The notes below the pieces were generated by a model. The model made no database searches, was not told the DNA's origin, and worked only from the letters and a program-made list of their open reading frames with translations. From assembly GCA_964019135.1 (NCBI GenBank), contig OZ025263.1:20685123-20749122 (forward strand): a stretch of DNA of 64,000 nt. The letters run 5' to 3'. This document shows, piece after piece, positions 1 through 14,700 of the stretch. Made by a program: the position numbers and the translations under genes. This DNA is from Arenicola marina (Eukaryota; Annelida; Polychaeta; Arenicolidae). Position 1 is the first letter of the stretch; each line of letters opens with the position of its first letter.

Positions 1-2420
1 ATTCAGCATGTGTGCCCTTCGGATGCGCGTTGAGTAAAATACATGGGCTTGCATACAATAAAAAAATAAATAAAATGTCTATATTGTCAATGGTAACACG
101 GGAAAAAGTCTAACTGTTGATTTTCAGATTTTGTCTATTTATTCCCCATTTCTTCCTTGAGCACCGCATGAGTTTAGCAAAACAGCATGAATAGAAATTA
201 TCGTAAACCTTCCGTTTGTCAAACCAATTTGAAGTTACATGTTGCCGTTTTACATCGACAACGGTAGGAAAATCTTCTTCTTTTTTTCAGTTAACCCTCA
301 GCGTTGATTCAAATCTGGGGTTGTTTTTCAAGTGGTTGTGTTCCCTCCAGTTCATTTGACAGTTGGAAAAGGTCACCGGCTGAAAAGGGTCAACAGCGCA
401 ACGTGTTATAAGATTGATCAAGCGTGCAGATTGAGGCTTAAATAGGCATCATCCCTCATGTTTGCTCGCCAGCCTGACATTTAAAGAGAACTGCCTGTGT
501 GTAAATTTCACCGGCGCAAACGCCACTCTGCATCTCTGTCAGATAAGTTTCGCATTTAAAGCTTCATTAGATACAAGAGAGCCAGGTTTGCCCGTGCGTA
601 TGCTAATAAGGACAGTTGCACAGTTTGAACCGATAAAAAAAAACTCTACAGTACTGTCGATTAGCCGTAATCGGTCTTTGGCAACGGGCACGCGCTGTCG
701 TTTGGCTTTATTCTGACTATTGAAAGCGCGCTTTCTCTGGTTAACTCATGTCAATTTCACTGTCGTCTGCCGAGGTCACGTGCCGTTCGCGCGTCTCTCC
801 TCGCGTCTTCGCGGCATACGTTGCGCCGTTCACAATGTCGGTTTCTGTTCGACACCTGTTGCTCCGACATCAACCAGTGACACCAGCGCCTCCCCCCTCT
901 ACCCCTCTCCGCACCCCACCGCCCCTCTCGCCCCGTCTCGCCCAGATCATAAAGCCATAACTTACCCGGAATGGATTTAATGAAAAGTAATAGGCATGCG
1001 CCAGTCAAGCAGCAAATTATTACTAAGTCCCCTCTTGTTTAAATCTAACCATCCACTTAGTACAACAAGGTGTCATACACTGTAGTGAGCTCGTTCTAAA
1101 TGTCACGGGTTTTCCTACTCCCTGCATTGGTGCTCCTGCCTCCACTAGTGACATGGGAGTAGGCTTAGTAAAGGCTGTCCATAGGCAGATTCGCTGCGAT
1201 GTCTGATTTGACGATGAAGTAAGACTGCCACAGTGTGTATTTTCGGAACCAAACTGCTATCGTATATATTGGTAATTGATGAGCCTTCAACCCATAGTAA
1301 AAGGTCTCTTCAGCCTCGTATTCACGGATCGATTGTCTGTTTAAGAATTATTAGACAATGCGCAAGTTAGAAGCAGAATAAGTGAATTAACTGGTTGAGG
1401 CACTTAGATCATATTGTTACTATTGTGGCCGCTCTGGTATCCAGCTTCTAGAGATGTTATAACACTTTCTGAAAGGCAATATCATAAGGAATTTGGGGTT
1501 ATATATGAGAGCAAAATGTGACGAATTGTGGGGTCTCATCAGAGGTGCCAAGTCGAACTGCATTTTCGAAAGTACCCAGTCGGAGGGCTCAGGGTTTATC
1601 CCGGACTTGGTGTTACAATGGGCGAGGGTAAGAACTGAATGGACCGAACCGGCATGCTGACAGGGTGTGACATTGAGGATGCACAAGAGAAGGTGGATCG
1701 ATGGATCACTGGCATGAGAAACGGGGGCCAGGACGAGAAGGGGTGGGGTTGCATTATAAGGCATGCGCGTTACCACAGGCTAATACGTCGAGGTGTTGGT
1801 TGGCGGGAGGAGGAGGGGGGGGGGGTGGAGGGGCGGGGGGCATGATTTTCTCCTCCAGTCCGTCATCAATTTTAGAGTAATAGTCACCTTAGTTACACCG
1901 CTAACTGTCTTTCACTCGCCTAACGAACTCCGTGACACATCGCACATTTGTCTCAATGATGCATTTTTATGCATGATTTACATGTTTTTCTATTCCGAAT
2001 TCACGGGACATTACATTTAATTATATAACTAGGTTAACTGTGCTGAAGTGCACCATTGTGTTTGCAGAATTAAATAGACCACAAGTGGTTTGAATGATGC
2101 CACGTAGACTACTGGGGTATGTATGCTCTCTATCGATCCGTCTCTCAAAATGATTATAACAAATCAACAAATTGCACTTTAATTAATTTAATTGCCTCCG
2201 TTGCCTTTAAAACCATTCTCGGAAAGACGAAGATTTCCATCAAAAGATCCTAATTATACCATTATATAATATATTTCATGATCAGTTTAACGGCTATACG
2301 GCTGCTATGGTAAGCTATTTCGATTCAGATCAGTTAACAAAAATATGTGACTTTCTCAGGTGGCTCATCGGTTATCTTTATGCTGAACCAGGTCAACCAG
2401 GAACCAGATGTTGCCCCATC
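1..2420. other. Unique-looking flank, no gene recognised
   Basis: Mixed-composition sequence with no ORF that I can tie to a protein family. It holds a C-rich stretch near 880-945 and a G-rich stretch near 1805-1840. The short ORFs here have no recognisable domain and look like chance. The first repeat unit of the large minisatellite begins at about 2427. Confidence 0.6.
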
Positions 2421-5400
2421 AGTTACTGTCGCTGTGGGACGGCTGGGTGCGGACCATGAGTTGGTGTCGCTGTGGGACGGCTGGGTGCGGACCATGAGTT
2501 GGTGTCGCTGTGGGACGGCTGGGTGCGGACCATGAGTTGGTGTCGCTGTGGGACGGCTGGGGGCGGACCATGAGTTGGTGTCGCTGTGGGACGGCTGGGG
2601 GCGGACCATGAGTTGGTGTCGCTGTGGGACGGCTGGGGGCGGACCATGAGTTGGTGTCGCTGTGGGACGGCTGGGGGCGGACCATGAGTTGGTGTCGCTG
2701 TGGGACGGCTGGGGGCGGACCATGAGTTGGTGTCGCTGTGGGACGGCTGGGGGCGGACCATGAGTTGGTGTCGCTGTGGGACGGCTGGGTGCGGACCATG
2801 AGTTGGTGTCGCTGTGGGACGGCTGGGGGCGGACCATGAGTTGGGGTCGCTGTGAGGGGTGCGGACCATGAGTTGGTGTCGCTGTGGGACGGCTGGGTGC
2901 GGACCATGAGTTGGTGTCGCTGTGAGGGGTGCGGACCATGAGTTGGTGTCGTCGTGAGGGGGGTGCGGACCATGAGTTGGTGTCGCTGTGGGACGGCTGG
3001 GTGCGGACCATGAGTTGGTGTCGCTGAGGGACGGCTGGGTGCGGACCATGAGTTGGTGTCGCTGTGGGCCGGCTGGGTGCGGACCATGAGTTGGTGTCGC
3101 TGTGGGACGGCTGGGTGCGGACCATGAGTTGGTGTCGCTGTGGGACGGCTCGGTGCGGACCATGAGTTGGTGTCGCTGTGGGACGGCTGGGTGCGGACCA
3201 TGAGTTGGTGTCGCTGTGGGACGGCTGGGTGCGGACCATGAGTTGGTGTCGCTGTGGGACGGCTGGGGGCGGACCATGAGTTGGTGTCGCTGTGAGGGGT
3301 GGGGACCATGAGTTGGTGTCGCTGTGGGACGGCTGGGTGCGGACCATGAGTTGGTGTCGCTGTGGGACGGCTGGGTGCGGACCAGGAGTTGGTGTCGCTG
3401 TGGGACGGCTGGGTGCGGACCATGAGTTGGTGTCGCTGTGAGGGGTGCGGACCATGAGTTGGTGTCGCTGTGGGACGGCTGGGTGCGGACCATGAGTTGG
3501 TGTCGCTGTGGGACGGCTGGGTGCGGACCATGAGTTGGTGTCGCTGTGGGACGGCTGGGTGCGGACCATGAGTTGGTGTCGCTGCGAGGGGTGCGGACCA
3601 TGAGTTCGTGTCGCTGTGGGACGGCTGGGTGCGGACCATGAGTTGGTGTCGCTGTGAGGGGTGCGGACCATGAGTTGGTGTCGCTGTGGGACGGCTGGGT
3701 GCGGACCATGAGTTGGTGTCGCTGTGGGACGGCTGGGTGCGGACCATGAGTTGGTGTCGCTGTGGGACGGCTGGGTGCGGACCATGAGTTGGTGTCGCTG
3801 TGGGACGGCTGGGTGCGGACCATGAGTTGGTGTCGCTGTGGGACGGCTGGGTGCGGACCAGGAGTTGGTGTCGCTGTGGGACGGCTGGGTGCGGATCATG
3901 AGTTGGTGTCGCTGTGAGGGGTGCGGACCATGAGTTGGTGTCGCTGTGGGACGGCTGGGTGCGGACCATGAGTTGGTGTCGCTGTGGGACGGCTGGGTGC
4001 GGACCATGAGTTGGTGTCGCTGTGGGACGGCTGGGTGCGGACCATGAGTTGGTGTCGCTGTGAGGGGTGCGGACCATGAGTTGGTGTCGCTGTGGGACGG
4101 CTGGGTGCGGACCATGAGTTGGTGTCGCTGTGGGACGGCTGGGTGCGGACCATGAGTTGGTGTCGCTGTGGGACGGCTGGGTGCGGACCATGAGTTGGTG
4201 TCGCTGTGGGACGGCTGGGTGCGGACCATGAGTTGGTGTCGCTGTGAGGGGTGCGGGCCATGAGTTGGTGTCGCTGTGAGGGGTGCGGACCATGAGTTGG
4301 TGTCGTCGTGAGGGGGTGCGGACCATGAGTTGGTGTCGCTGTGGGACGGCTGGGTGCGGACCATGAGTTGGTGTCGCTGTGGGACGGCTGGGTGCGGACC
4401 ATGAGTTGGTGTCGCTGTGAGGGGTGCGGACCATGAGTTGGTGTCGCTGTGGGACGGCTGGGTGCGGATTATGAGTTGGTGTTGCTGTGAGACGGCTGGG
4501 TGCGGACCATGAGTTGGTGTCGCTGTGAGGGGTGCGGACCATGAGTTGGTGTCGGTGTGGGACAGTTGGGGGCGGACCATGATTTGGTGTCGCTGTGGGA
4601 CGGCTGGGTGCGGACCATGAGTTGGTGTCGCTGTGAGACGGCTGGGTGCGGACTATGAGTTGGTGTCGCTGTGAGGGGTGCGGACTATGGGTTGGGGTCG
4701 CTGTGGGACGGCCGGGTGCGGAACACGAGTTGGTGTCGCTGTGAGGGGTGCGGACCATGAGTTTGGTGTCGCTGTAGGACGGCAGGGTGCGGACCATGTG
4801 TTGGTGTCGCTGTGGGACGGCTGGGTGCGGACCATGAGTTGGTGTCGCTGTGAGGGGTGCGGGCCATGAGTTGGTGTCGCTGTGGGACGGCTGGGGGCGG
4901 ACCATGAGTTGGTGTCGCTGTGGGACGGCAGGGTGCGGACCATGAGTTGGTGTCGCTGTGAGACCGCTGGGGGCGGACCATGAGTTGGTGTCGCTGTGAG
5001 GGGTGCGGACTATGAGTTGGGGTCGCTGTGGGACGGCTGGGTGCGGAACATGAGTTGGTGTTGCTGTGAGGGGTGCGGACCATGAGTTTGGTGTCGCTGT
5101 AGGACGGCTGGGTGCGGACCATGAGTTGGTGTCGCTGTGGGACGGCTGGGTGCGGACCATGAGATGGTGTCGCTGTGATGGGTGCGGACCATGAGTTTGT
5201 GTTGCTGTGCGGGTGCGGACTATGAGTTGTTGTCGCTGTGGGACGGCTGGGTGCGGAACATGAGTTGGTGTCGCTGTGAGGGGTGCGGAACATGAGTTTG
5301 GTGTCGCTGTAGGACGGCTTGGTGCGGACCATGAGTTGGTGTCGATGTGGGACGGCTGGGTGCGGACCATGAGTTGGTGTCGCTGTGAGGGGTGCGGACC

Positions 5401-8400
5401 ATGAGTTGGTGTCGCTGTGGGACGGCTGGGTTCGGACCATGAGTTGGTGTCGCTGTGAGGGATGCAGACCATGAGTTTGAGTCGCTGTGAGGGTGCGGAC
5501 TATGAATTGGTGTCGCTGTGGGACGGCGGGGTGCGGACCATGAGTTGGGGTCGCTGTGAGGGGTGCGGACCATGAGTTGGTGTCGCTGTGGGACGGCTGG
5601 GTTCGGACCATGAGTTGGTGTCGCTGTGAGGAATGCGGACCATGAGTTTGAGTCGCTGTGAGGGTGCGGACCATGAGTTGGTGTCGTTGTGGGACGGCTG
5701 GGTGCGGACTATGAGTTGGTGTCGCTGTGGGACGGCTGGGTGCGGACCATGAGTTGGTGTCGCTGTGGGACGGCTGGGTGCGGACCATGAGTTGGTGTCG
5801 CTGTGAGGGGTGCGGACCATGAGTTTGTGTCGCTGTGCGGGTGCGGACTATGAGTTGGTGTCGCTGTGGGACGGCTGGGTGCGGAACATGAGTTGATGTC
5901 GCTGTGAGGGGTGCGGACCATGAGTTTGGTGTCGCTGTAGGACGGCTGGGTGCGGACCATGAGTTGGTGTCGCTGTGGGACGGCTGGGTGCAGACCATGA
6001 GTTGGTGTCGCTGTGAGACGGCTGGGTGCGGACCATGAGTTGGTGTCGCTGTGAGGGGTGCGGACCATGAGTTGGTGTCGCTGTGGGACGGCTGGGTGCG
6101 GACCATGAGTTGGTGTCGCTGTGGGACGGCTGGGTGCGGACCATGAGTTGGGGTCGCTGTGAGGGGTGCGGACCATGAGTTTGAGTCGCTGTGAGGGTGC
6201 GGACCATGAGTTGGTGTCGCTGTGGGACGGCTGGGTGCGGACCATGAGTTGGTGTCGCTGTGAGGGGTGCGGACCATGAGTTGGTGTCGCTGTGGGACGG
6301 CTGAGTGCGGACCATGAGTTGGTGTCGCTGTGAGGGGTGCGGACCATGAGTTGGTGTCGCTGTGGGACGGCTGGGTGCGGACTATGAGTTGGTGTCGCTG
6401 TGGGACGGCTGGGTGCGGACCATGAGTTGGTGTCGCTGTGGAACGGCTGGGTGCGGACTATGAGTTGGTGTCGCTGTGGGACGGCTGGGTGCGGACCATG
6501 AGTTGGTGTCGCTGTGGGACGGCTGGGTGCGGACCATGAGTTGGTGTCGCTGTGAGGGGTGCGGACCATGAGTTTGTGTCGCTGTGCGGGTGCGGACTAT
6601 GAGTTGGTGTCGCTGTGGGACGGCTGGGTGCGGAACATGAGTTGATGTCGCTGTGAGGGGTGCGGACCATGAGTTTGGTGTCGCTGTAGGATGGCTGGGT
6701 GCGGACCATGAGTTGGTGTCGCTGTGGGACGGCTGGGTGCAGACCATGAGTTGGTGTCGCTGTGAGACGGCTGGGTGCGGACCATGAGTTGGTGTCGCTG
6801 TGAGGGGTGCGGACCATGAGTTGGTGTCGCTGTGGGACGGCTGGGTGCGGACCATGAGTTGGTGTCGCTGTGGGACGGCTGGGTGCGGACCATGAGTTGG
6901 TGTCGCTGTGAGGGGTGCGGACCATGAGTTGGTGTCGCTGTGGGACAGCTGGGGGCGGACCATGAGTTGGTGTCGCTGTGAGGGGTGCGGACCATGAGTT
7001 GGTGTCGCTGTGGGACGGCTGGGTGCGGACCATGAGTTGGTGTCGCTGTGGGACGGCTGGGTGCGGACCATGAGTTGGTGTCGCTGTGAGGGGTGCGGAC
7101 CATGAGTTGGTGTCGCTGTGGGACGGCTGGGGGCGGACCATGAGTTGGTGTCGCTGTGAGGGGTGCGGACCATGAGTTGGTGTCGCTGTGGGACGGCTGG
7201 GTGCGGACCATGAGTTGGTGTCGCTGTGAGGGGTGCGGACCATGAGTTGGTGTCGCTGTGGGACGGCTGGGGGCGGACCATGAGTTGGTGTCGCTGTGAG
7301 GGGTGCGGACCAGGAGTTGGTGTCGCTGTGGGACGGCTGGGTGCGGACCATGAGTTGGTGTCGCTGTGAGGGGTGCGGACCATGAGTTGGTGTCGCTGTG
7401 AGACGGCTGGGGGCGGACCATGAGTTGGTGTCGCTGTGGGACGGCTGGGTGCGGACCATGATTGGTGTCGCTGTGCGACGGCTGGGGGCGGACCATGAGT
7501 TGGTGTCGCTGTGAGACGGCTGGGGGCGGACCATGAGTTGGTGTCGCTGTGGGACGGCTGGGTGCGGAACATGAGTTGGTGTCGCTGTGGGACGGCTGGG
7601 TGCGGACCATGAGTTGGTGTCGCTGTGAGACGGCTGGGTGTGGACCATCAGTTGGTGTCGCTGTGAGGGGTGCGGACCATGAGTTGGTGTCGCTGTGGGA
7701 CGGCTGGGTGCGGACCATGAGTTGGTGTCGCTGTGGGACGGCTGGGTGCGGACCATGAGTTGGTGTCGCTGTGGGACGGCTGGGTGCGGACCATGAGTTG
7801 GTGTCGCTGTGAGGGGTGCGGACCATGAGTTGGTGTCGCTGTGGGACGGCTGGGTGCGGACCATGAGTTGGTGTCGCTGTGGGACGGCTGGGTGCGGACC
7901 ATGAGTTGGTGTCGCTGTGGGACGGCTGGGTGCGGACCATGAGTTGGTGTCGCTGTGGGACGGCTGGGTGCGGACCATGAGTTGGTGTCGCTGTGAGGGG
8001 TGCGGGCCATGAGTTGGTGTCGCTGTGAGGGGTGCGGACCATGAGTTGGTGTCGTCGTGAGGGGGTGCGGACCATGAGTTGGTGTCGCTGTGGGACGGCT
8101 GGGTGCGGACCATGAGTTGGTGTCGCTGTGGGACGGCTGGGTGCGGACCATGAGTTGGTGTCGCTGTGAGGGGTGCGGACCATGAGTTGGTGTCGCTGTG
8201 GGACGGCTGGGTGCGGATTATGAGTTGGTGTTGCTGTGAGACGGCTGGGTGCGGACCATGAGTTGGTGTCGCTGTGAGGGGTGCGGACCATGAGTTGGTG
8301 TCGGTGTGGGACAGTTGGGGGCGGACCATGATTTGGTGTCGCTGTGGGACGGCTGGGTGCGGACCATGAGTTGGTGTCGCTGTGAGACGGCTGGGTGCGG

Positions 8401-11400
8401 ACTATGAGTTGGTGTCGCTGTGAGGGGTGCGGACTATGGGTTGGGGTCGCTGTGGGACGGCCGGGTGCGGAACACGAGTTGGTGTCGCTGTGAGGGGTGC
8501 GGACCATGAGTTTGGTGTCGCTGTAGGACGGCAGGGTGCGGACCATGTGTTGGTGTCGCTGTGGGACGGCTGGGTGCGGACCATGAGTTGGTGTCGCTGT
8601 GAGGGGTGCGGGCCATGAGTTGGTGTCGCTGTGGGACGGCTGGGGGCGGACCATGAGTTGGTGTCGCTGTGGGACGGCAGGGTGCGGACCATGAGTTGGT
8701 GTCGCTGTGAGACCGCTGGGGGCGGACCATGAGTTGGTGTCGCTGTGAGGGGTGCGGACTATGAGTTGGGGTCGCTGTGGGACGGCTGGGTGCGGAACAT
8801 GAGTTGGTGTTGCTGTGAGGGGTGCGGACCATGAGTTTGGTGTCGCTGTAGGACGGCTGGGTGCGGACCATGAGTTGGTGTCGCTGTGGGACGGCTGGGT
8901 GCGGACCATGAGATGGTGTCGCTGTGATGGGTGCGGACCATGAGTTTGTGTTGCTGTGCGGGTGCGGACTATGAGTTGTTGTCGCTGTGGGACGGCTGGG
9001 TGCGGAACATGAGTTGGTGTCGCTGTGAGGGGTGCGGAACATGAGTTTGGTGTCGCTGTAGGACGGCTTGGTGCGGACCATGAGTTGGTGTCGATGTGGG
9101 ACGGCTGGGTGCGGACCATGAGTTGGTGTCGCTGTGAGGGGTGCGGACCATGAGTTGGTGTCGCTGTGGGACGGCTGGGTTCGGACCATGAGTTGGTGTC
9201 GCTGTGAGGGATGCAGACCATGAGTTTGAGTCGCTGTGAGGGTGCGGACTATGAATTGGTGTCGCTGTGGGACGGCGGGGTGCGGACCATGAGTTGGGGT
9301 CGCTGTGAGGGGTGCGGACCATGAGTTGGTGTCGCTGTGGGACGGCTGGGTTCGGACCATGAGTTGGTGTCGCTGTGAGGAATGCGGACCATGAGTTTGA
9401 GTCGCTGTGAGGGTGCGGACCATGAGTTGGTGTCGTTGTGGGACGGCTGGGTGCGGACTATGAGTTGGTGTCGCTGTGGGACGGCTGGGTGCGGACCATG
9501 AGTTGGTGTCGCTGTGGGACGGCTGGGTGCGGACCATGAGTTGGTGTCGCTGTGAGGGGTGCGGACCATGAGTTTGTGTCGCTGTGCGGGTGCGGACTAT
9601 GAGTTGGTGTCGCTGTGGGACGGCTGGGTGCGGAACATGAGTTGATGTCGCTGTGAGGGGTGCGGACCATGAGTTTGGTGTCGCTGTAGGACGGCTGGGT
9701 GCGGACCATGAGTTGGTGTCGCTGTGGGACGGCTGGGTGCAGACCATGAGTTGGTGTCGCTGTGAGACGGCTGGGTGCGGACCATGAGTTGGTGTCGCTG
9801 TGAGGGGTGCGGACCATGAGTTGGTGTCGCTGTGGGACGGCTGGGTGCGGACCATGAGTTGGTGTCGCTGTGGGACGGCTGGGTGCGGACCATGAGTTGG
9901 GGTCGCTGTGAGGGGTGCGGACCATGAGTTTGAGTCGCTGTGAGGGTGCGGACCATGAGTTGGTGTCGCTGTGGGACGGCTGGGTGCGGACCATGAGTTG
10001 GTGTCGCTGTGAGGGGTGCGGACCATGAGTTGGTGTCGCTGTGGGACGGCTGAGTGCGGACCATGAGTTGGTGTCGCTGTGAGGGGTGCGGACCATGAGT
10101 TGGTGTCGCTGTGGGACGGCTGGGTGCGGACTATGAGTTGGTGTCGCTGTGGGACGGCTGGGTGCGGACCATGAGTTGGTGTCGCTGTGGAACGGCTGGG
10201 TGCGGACTATGAGTTGGTGTCGCTGTGGGACGGCTGGGTGCGGACCATGAGTTGGTGTCGCTGTGGGACGGCTGGGTGCGGACCATGAGTTGGTGTCGCT
10301 GTGAGGGGTGCGGACCATGAGTTTGTGTCGCTGTGCGGGTGCGGACTATGAGTTGGTGTCGCTGTGGGACGGCTGGGTGCGGAACATGAGTTGATGTCGC
10401 TGTGAGGGGTGCGGACCATGAGTTTGGTGTCGCTGTAGGATGGCTGGGTGCGGACCATGAGTTGGTGTCGCTGTGGGACGGCTGGGTGCAGACCATGAGT
10501 TGGTGTCGCTGTGAGACGGCTGGGTGCGGACCATGAGTTGGTGTCGCTGTGAGGGGTGCGGACCATGAGTTGGTGTCGCTGTGGGACGGCTGGGTGCGGA
10601 CCATGAGTTGGTGTCGCTGTGGGACGGCTGGGTGCGGACCATGAGTTGGTGTCGCTGTGAGGGGTGCGGACCATGAGTTGGTGTCGCTGTGGGACAGCTG
10701 GGGGCGGACCATGAGTTGGTGTCGCTGTGAGGGGTGCGGACCATGAGTTGGTGTCGCTGTGGGACGGCTGGGTGCGGACCATGAGTTGGTGTCGCTGTGG
10801 GACGGCTGGGTGCGGACCATGAGTTGGTGTCGCTGTGAGGGGTGCGGACCATGAGTTGGTGTCGCTGTGGGACGGCTGGGGGCGGACCATGAGTTGGTGT
10901 CGCTGTGAGGGGTGCGGACCATGAGTTGGTGTCGCTGTGGGACGGCTGGGTGCGGACCATGAGTTGGTGTCGCTGTGAGGGGTGCGGACCATGAGTTGGT
11001 GTCGCTGTGGGACGGCTGGGGGCGGACCATGAGTTGGTGTCGCTGTGAGGGGTGCGGACCAGGAGTTGGTGTCGCTGTGGGACGGCTGGGTGCGGACCAT
11101 GAGTTGGTGTCGCTGTGAGGGGTGCGGACCATGAGTTGGTGTCGCTGTGAGACGGCTGGGGGCGGACCATGAGTTGGTGTCGCTGTGGGACGGCTGGGTG
11201 CGGACCATGATTGGTGTCGCTGTGCGACGGCTGGGGGCGGACCATGAGTTGGTGTCGCTGTGAGACGGCTGGGGGCGGACCATGAGTTGGTGTCGCTGTG
11301 GGACGGCTGGGTGCGGAACATGAGTTGGTGTCGCTGTGGGACGGCTGGGTGCGGACCATGAGTTGGTGTCGCTGTGAGACGGCTGGGTGTGGACCATCAG

Positions 11401-11790
11401 TTGGTGTCGCTGTGAGGGGTGCGGACCATGAGTTGGTGTCGCTGTGGGACGGCTGGGTGCGGACCATGAGTTTTGGTGTCGCTGTGGGACGGCTGGATGC
11501 GGACCATGAGTTGGTGTCGCTGTGAGGGGTGGGGACCATGAGTTGGTGTCGCTGTGAGACGGCTGGGGGCGGACCATGAGTTGGTGTCGCTGTGGGACGG
11601 CTGGGTGCGGACCATGAGTTGGTGTCGCTGTGGGACGGCTGGGTGCGGACCATGAGTTGGTGTCGCTGTGAGACGGCTGAGGGCGGACCATGAGTTGGTG
11701 TCGCTGTGAGACGGCTGGGGGCGGACCATGAGTTGGTGTCGCTGTGAGGGGTGCGGACCATGAGTTGGTGTCGCTTTGGGACGGGTGGGT
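2421..11790. repeat. 9.4 kb minisatellite of 38-bp and 32-bp units
   Basis: About 250 head-to-tail units. The long form (38 bp) carries GGACGGCTGGGTGCGG followed by ACCATGAGTTGGTGTCGCTGTG. The short form (32 bp) replaces the first 11 nt with AGGGG. Recurrent single-base variants (GGGGGCGG, GGACTATGAG, GGAACATGAG, GAGTTTGGTG) make higher-order blocks. Both unit lengths equal 2 modulo 3 and the minus-strand unit lacks stops, so long minus-strand ORFs of up to about 1000 codons arise in all three frames. These are by-products of the repeat, not genes. The + strand is strongly G-rich. Confidence 0.97.
3905..11469. repeat. Tandem 3749-bp higher-order duplication inside the 38-bp array
   Basis: Every rare variant between about 3905 and 7720 recurs 3749 bp downstream, between about 7654 and 11469. 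Examples are the GTCGTCGTGAGGG unit, the GGGTTCGGACC unit, the 36-bp-spaced GAGTTTGAGTCG units, and the GTGGACCATCAG unit at the junction (7637 and 11386). I found no difference between the copies wherever I compared them. An inner shift of 749 bp is also visible (landmark GCTGTGCGGG at 5832 and 6581). This is either a very recent unequal exchange or an assembly duplication. Confidence 0.9.
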
Positions 11791-14700
11791 GGGCAGTGAG
11801 TCTGAATGACATGGCTGATCTGGTGGGTGGATAGCGTGCTCCACTTGGTCGAACGCTCTTCGCCGGACCTGTTGCTGTGGGTTTAGAGTTCACGCCCTAC
11901 CGGCCAATGTTTGTATTCGGGTTTGGAGACGACATATTTCACGTCCTCCCACAAAAACGAAGAGGCAAACATCACCTTGTTCATCTCTCTTCATTTACCA
12001 TCCCTCTCTACACCCCCCCCCCCGCCCCATCCTCTCTCTGCCTCCCCATATCCCTTTACTTCACGCACTATCCATCTTGTTTCTGTCTCACCAATCCTTA
12101 TCCGCTCGTCTTTCCGACACTAGTCTTCCTACTCCACCCCCCACCCTCCCCGCGAACTTGTCTGCCATACCCTATCCATCCCAATTCTCTTTTCCTTTAT
12201 CCCCTCCCCATCACAGTCATGGCACTCCTCCTACATACCCCCCACCCCCATCCTCGAAGTAGACTATATATTCAACCCCCCCCCCCACCCCTACAATGGA
12301 CAATCCCCAAAGTGTAAAGACCTTCCGTACATTGTCTTTCCCGTCGCCTCCTGTGACGGGCTGTAAAAAGGCTCCTTGTTGGATTTGTCTTCGTTTGCCA
12401 TTTTCAGCCCTTCAATGTGTAAATATCCCGCGCAAAGAAACCACTCAAATATTGCTCATCTGTCTAATTGACGTTCCCTGATCCTCTGAATATGTCATAC
12501 ACATATGTGCATAGCGGCCGCCCCTCCCCGTCGCCACCACCCCTTCCCTCACCCAATCCACCCACACTCCCATTCCCCCATCCCCTACACCTCCACCCCA
12601 CACACCACACCCCACACGCCCTCACCCTCCACACCCTCACCCTCCACACCCCACGTCCATCAAACTTAAGTACCCCAATCAGTTTTGTGTTCTTCGGTCG
12701 CCTTATGAATTCTACCCTCAGCTAACGGATAACTCCCGATAATGTAATAATCTGCGCCGCACACTGCAGTTTTCTTGCCCAGACAGCAACATGATGTCCA
12801 TTGTTTTTGTGCCATCGATACCTATGTTTACTCGACGGGAATACATTGGTCGTTCTCGATCAACGAGCAAAAGAAACTCGCTCACAAACTGCTACAATGC
12901 TGTTACTGGCCAATGAGTGATCTCCATATCGATGCGCTGCGTGCCCTGCATTTGAAGGTTGGGTCCTGTTGAATGTCACTTCCGTGTACATTTCTGTCAA
13001 GTTGTCAGTTTCGAGAAGACGTGACACGGCAACGCACACAGCGTAACAAGTAACCTTTGCGTTCTCGCGGGCGTTATTTGAACAGAGCTCCCGTTGGGTG
13101 CAACAAATACCTCGTCACATAACCACTGCAGCACCTGATGAACAGATCGGCTGAAATGGTATCGCCGTTTGATGATGACCAGCGGTGTCGCAACAGTGTC
13201 GGTTTTCTATGTTAATTATCGCTCACCCTCTCAGTCGTCGCGCGTGCTATTTCACCGTGTGGCAGCAATAAACACGGGAGAGATTCATACAGATGTTACA
13301 TTGTCGAAGCCCCTCTTCAGCGGCATGTATGGGGGTGGGGTGGGGGTGGAAGCATGAGGGGAGGGGGGGGGGTACTGATAGTGAGCCTGGAAGACATTGA
13401 AGCCCAGTTTTCACGTTTAATACTCCTGTGCGGTAACAATGAATGTAAAATGGAACACAAAATTCTTTCTCGCCCCTGACAGCGGGATGGGGGATGGGGT
13501 GGGGGCTGGGATGGAGAGGCCTGGGGTTGGGATGGCGGAGGGGGTGGGGGAGGGGGTTGCGGTTAGTTGTTGCGTGGGTGTTGATTGCGTTTGCCACCAG
13601 CCACGGCTCCGACAGATCCTATAAACGTTGTATAGACACCGAACAAACAGCGCCAGGCGACGGCAGTCGTGTCGCCCGACCGGTCCCCACCTACTTTAAC
13701 AACAGCAGACATACGTGTCGAAAACAAAAAAATGCGATGCGAAAGCAGCGATGGGTTATAATTGGCTGTGTGGGTACCTTACCTAGGTTGATGGTTCTCT
13801 CGCCACGTTACTGCACCGCTTGCCCCCCAACCCGCCACAACCCATAAACACAATGAGACTGGCTTTGTGTCACCCGATGGAGTTTTTTTGCTTTCTTTTA
13901 CTCCGTCTCTCTCTCACTCTTCTTTCTATTCTCTCGTTCTTTCTATCTCTTTCTCATTTTGTATCGCTGTCTCTCTCTCTGTCCCTTTCTCTCTTTTGAT
14001 CATGCTCTATCTGTATCTATGCCTCGTTCTTTTTCTTCTCTTTCTCTCTACCATTCTCCATCTCTGTGCGTTGTTCCTCCGCTATCTCCTTTTCTCTCCT
14101 CCTGTCTCTCCCTCCACTTCTCTACGCATCGCCTTCACCCCTCTCACGGCTGTCGGGTTTACCCCCACCCCACCCCACCCCAGAACACGAACTAAAAACG
14201 TCAATATCACCCCCGACTCCCACCCTCTCTACACTCGCTTAGACGCACGCGCCTGTGAACTGATCTTCCCATTAACGGTGTGCGGTGGCGACCGACCGAA
14301 GCCCTCGTCCCCCGTCACAACTTTACGACCACAGCTCTATAGCGAGGGCCTTTCTTGCATCCAGACAGACTACAGGGGGACCCGGGGCCACTACCACCTA
14401 CTGCCACGACAACCACCCCACCCCGCCCCGCAGCCCCGGTCTTTACTGGGTCCCTATACGTCTCTATTCAGGCAAAGGCAAAAATGAACAAAATGGTATG
14501 CGTCGCTTGTGCTTGTGGCTGACTTGTATGTGAGGTTTCTACGACTACCTGTTAATGGAATGGTATTAGACTGTAGCGTATGGCTTACAATTATACTGCT
14601 CAAGAGATAAATTGAGCAAGATAGGGAGATACGTGTATGGCAAATAGCGACAGTATGCCTTGCTATAAAAGTGCGGGAAAATCGGTATGTTGGTGTGAAC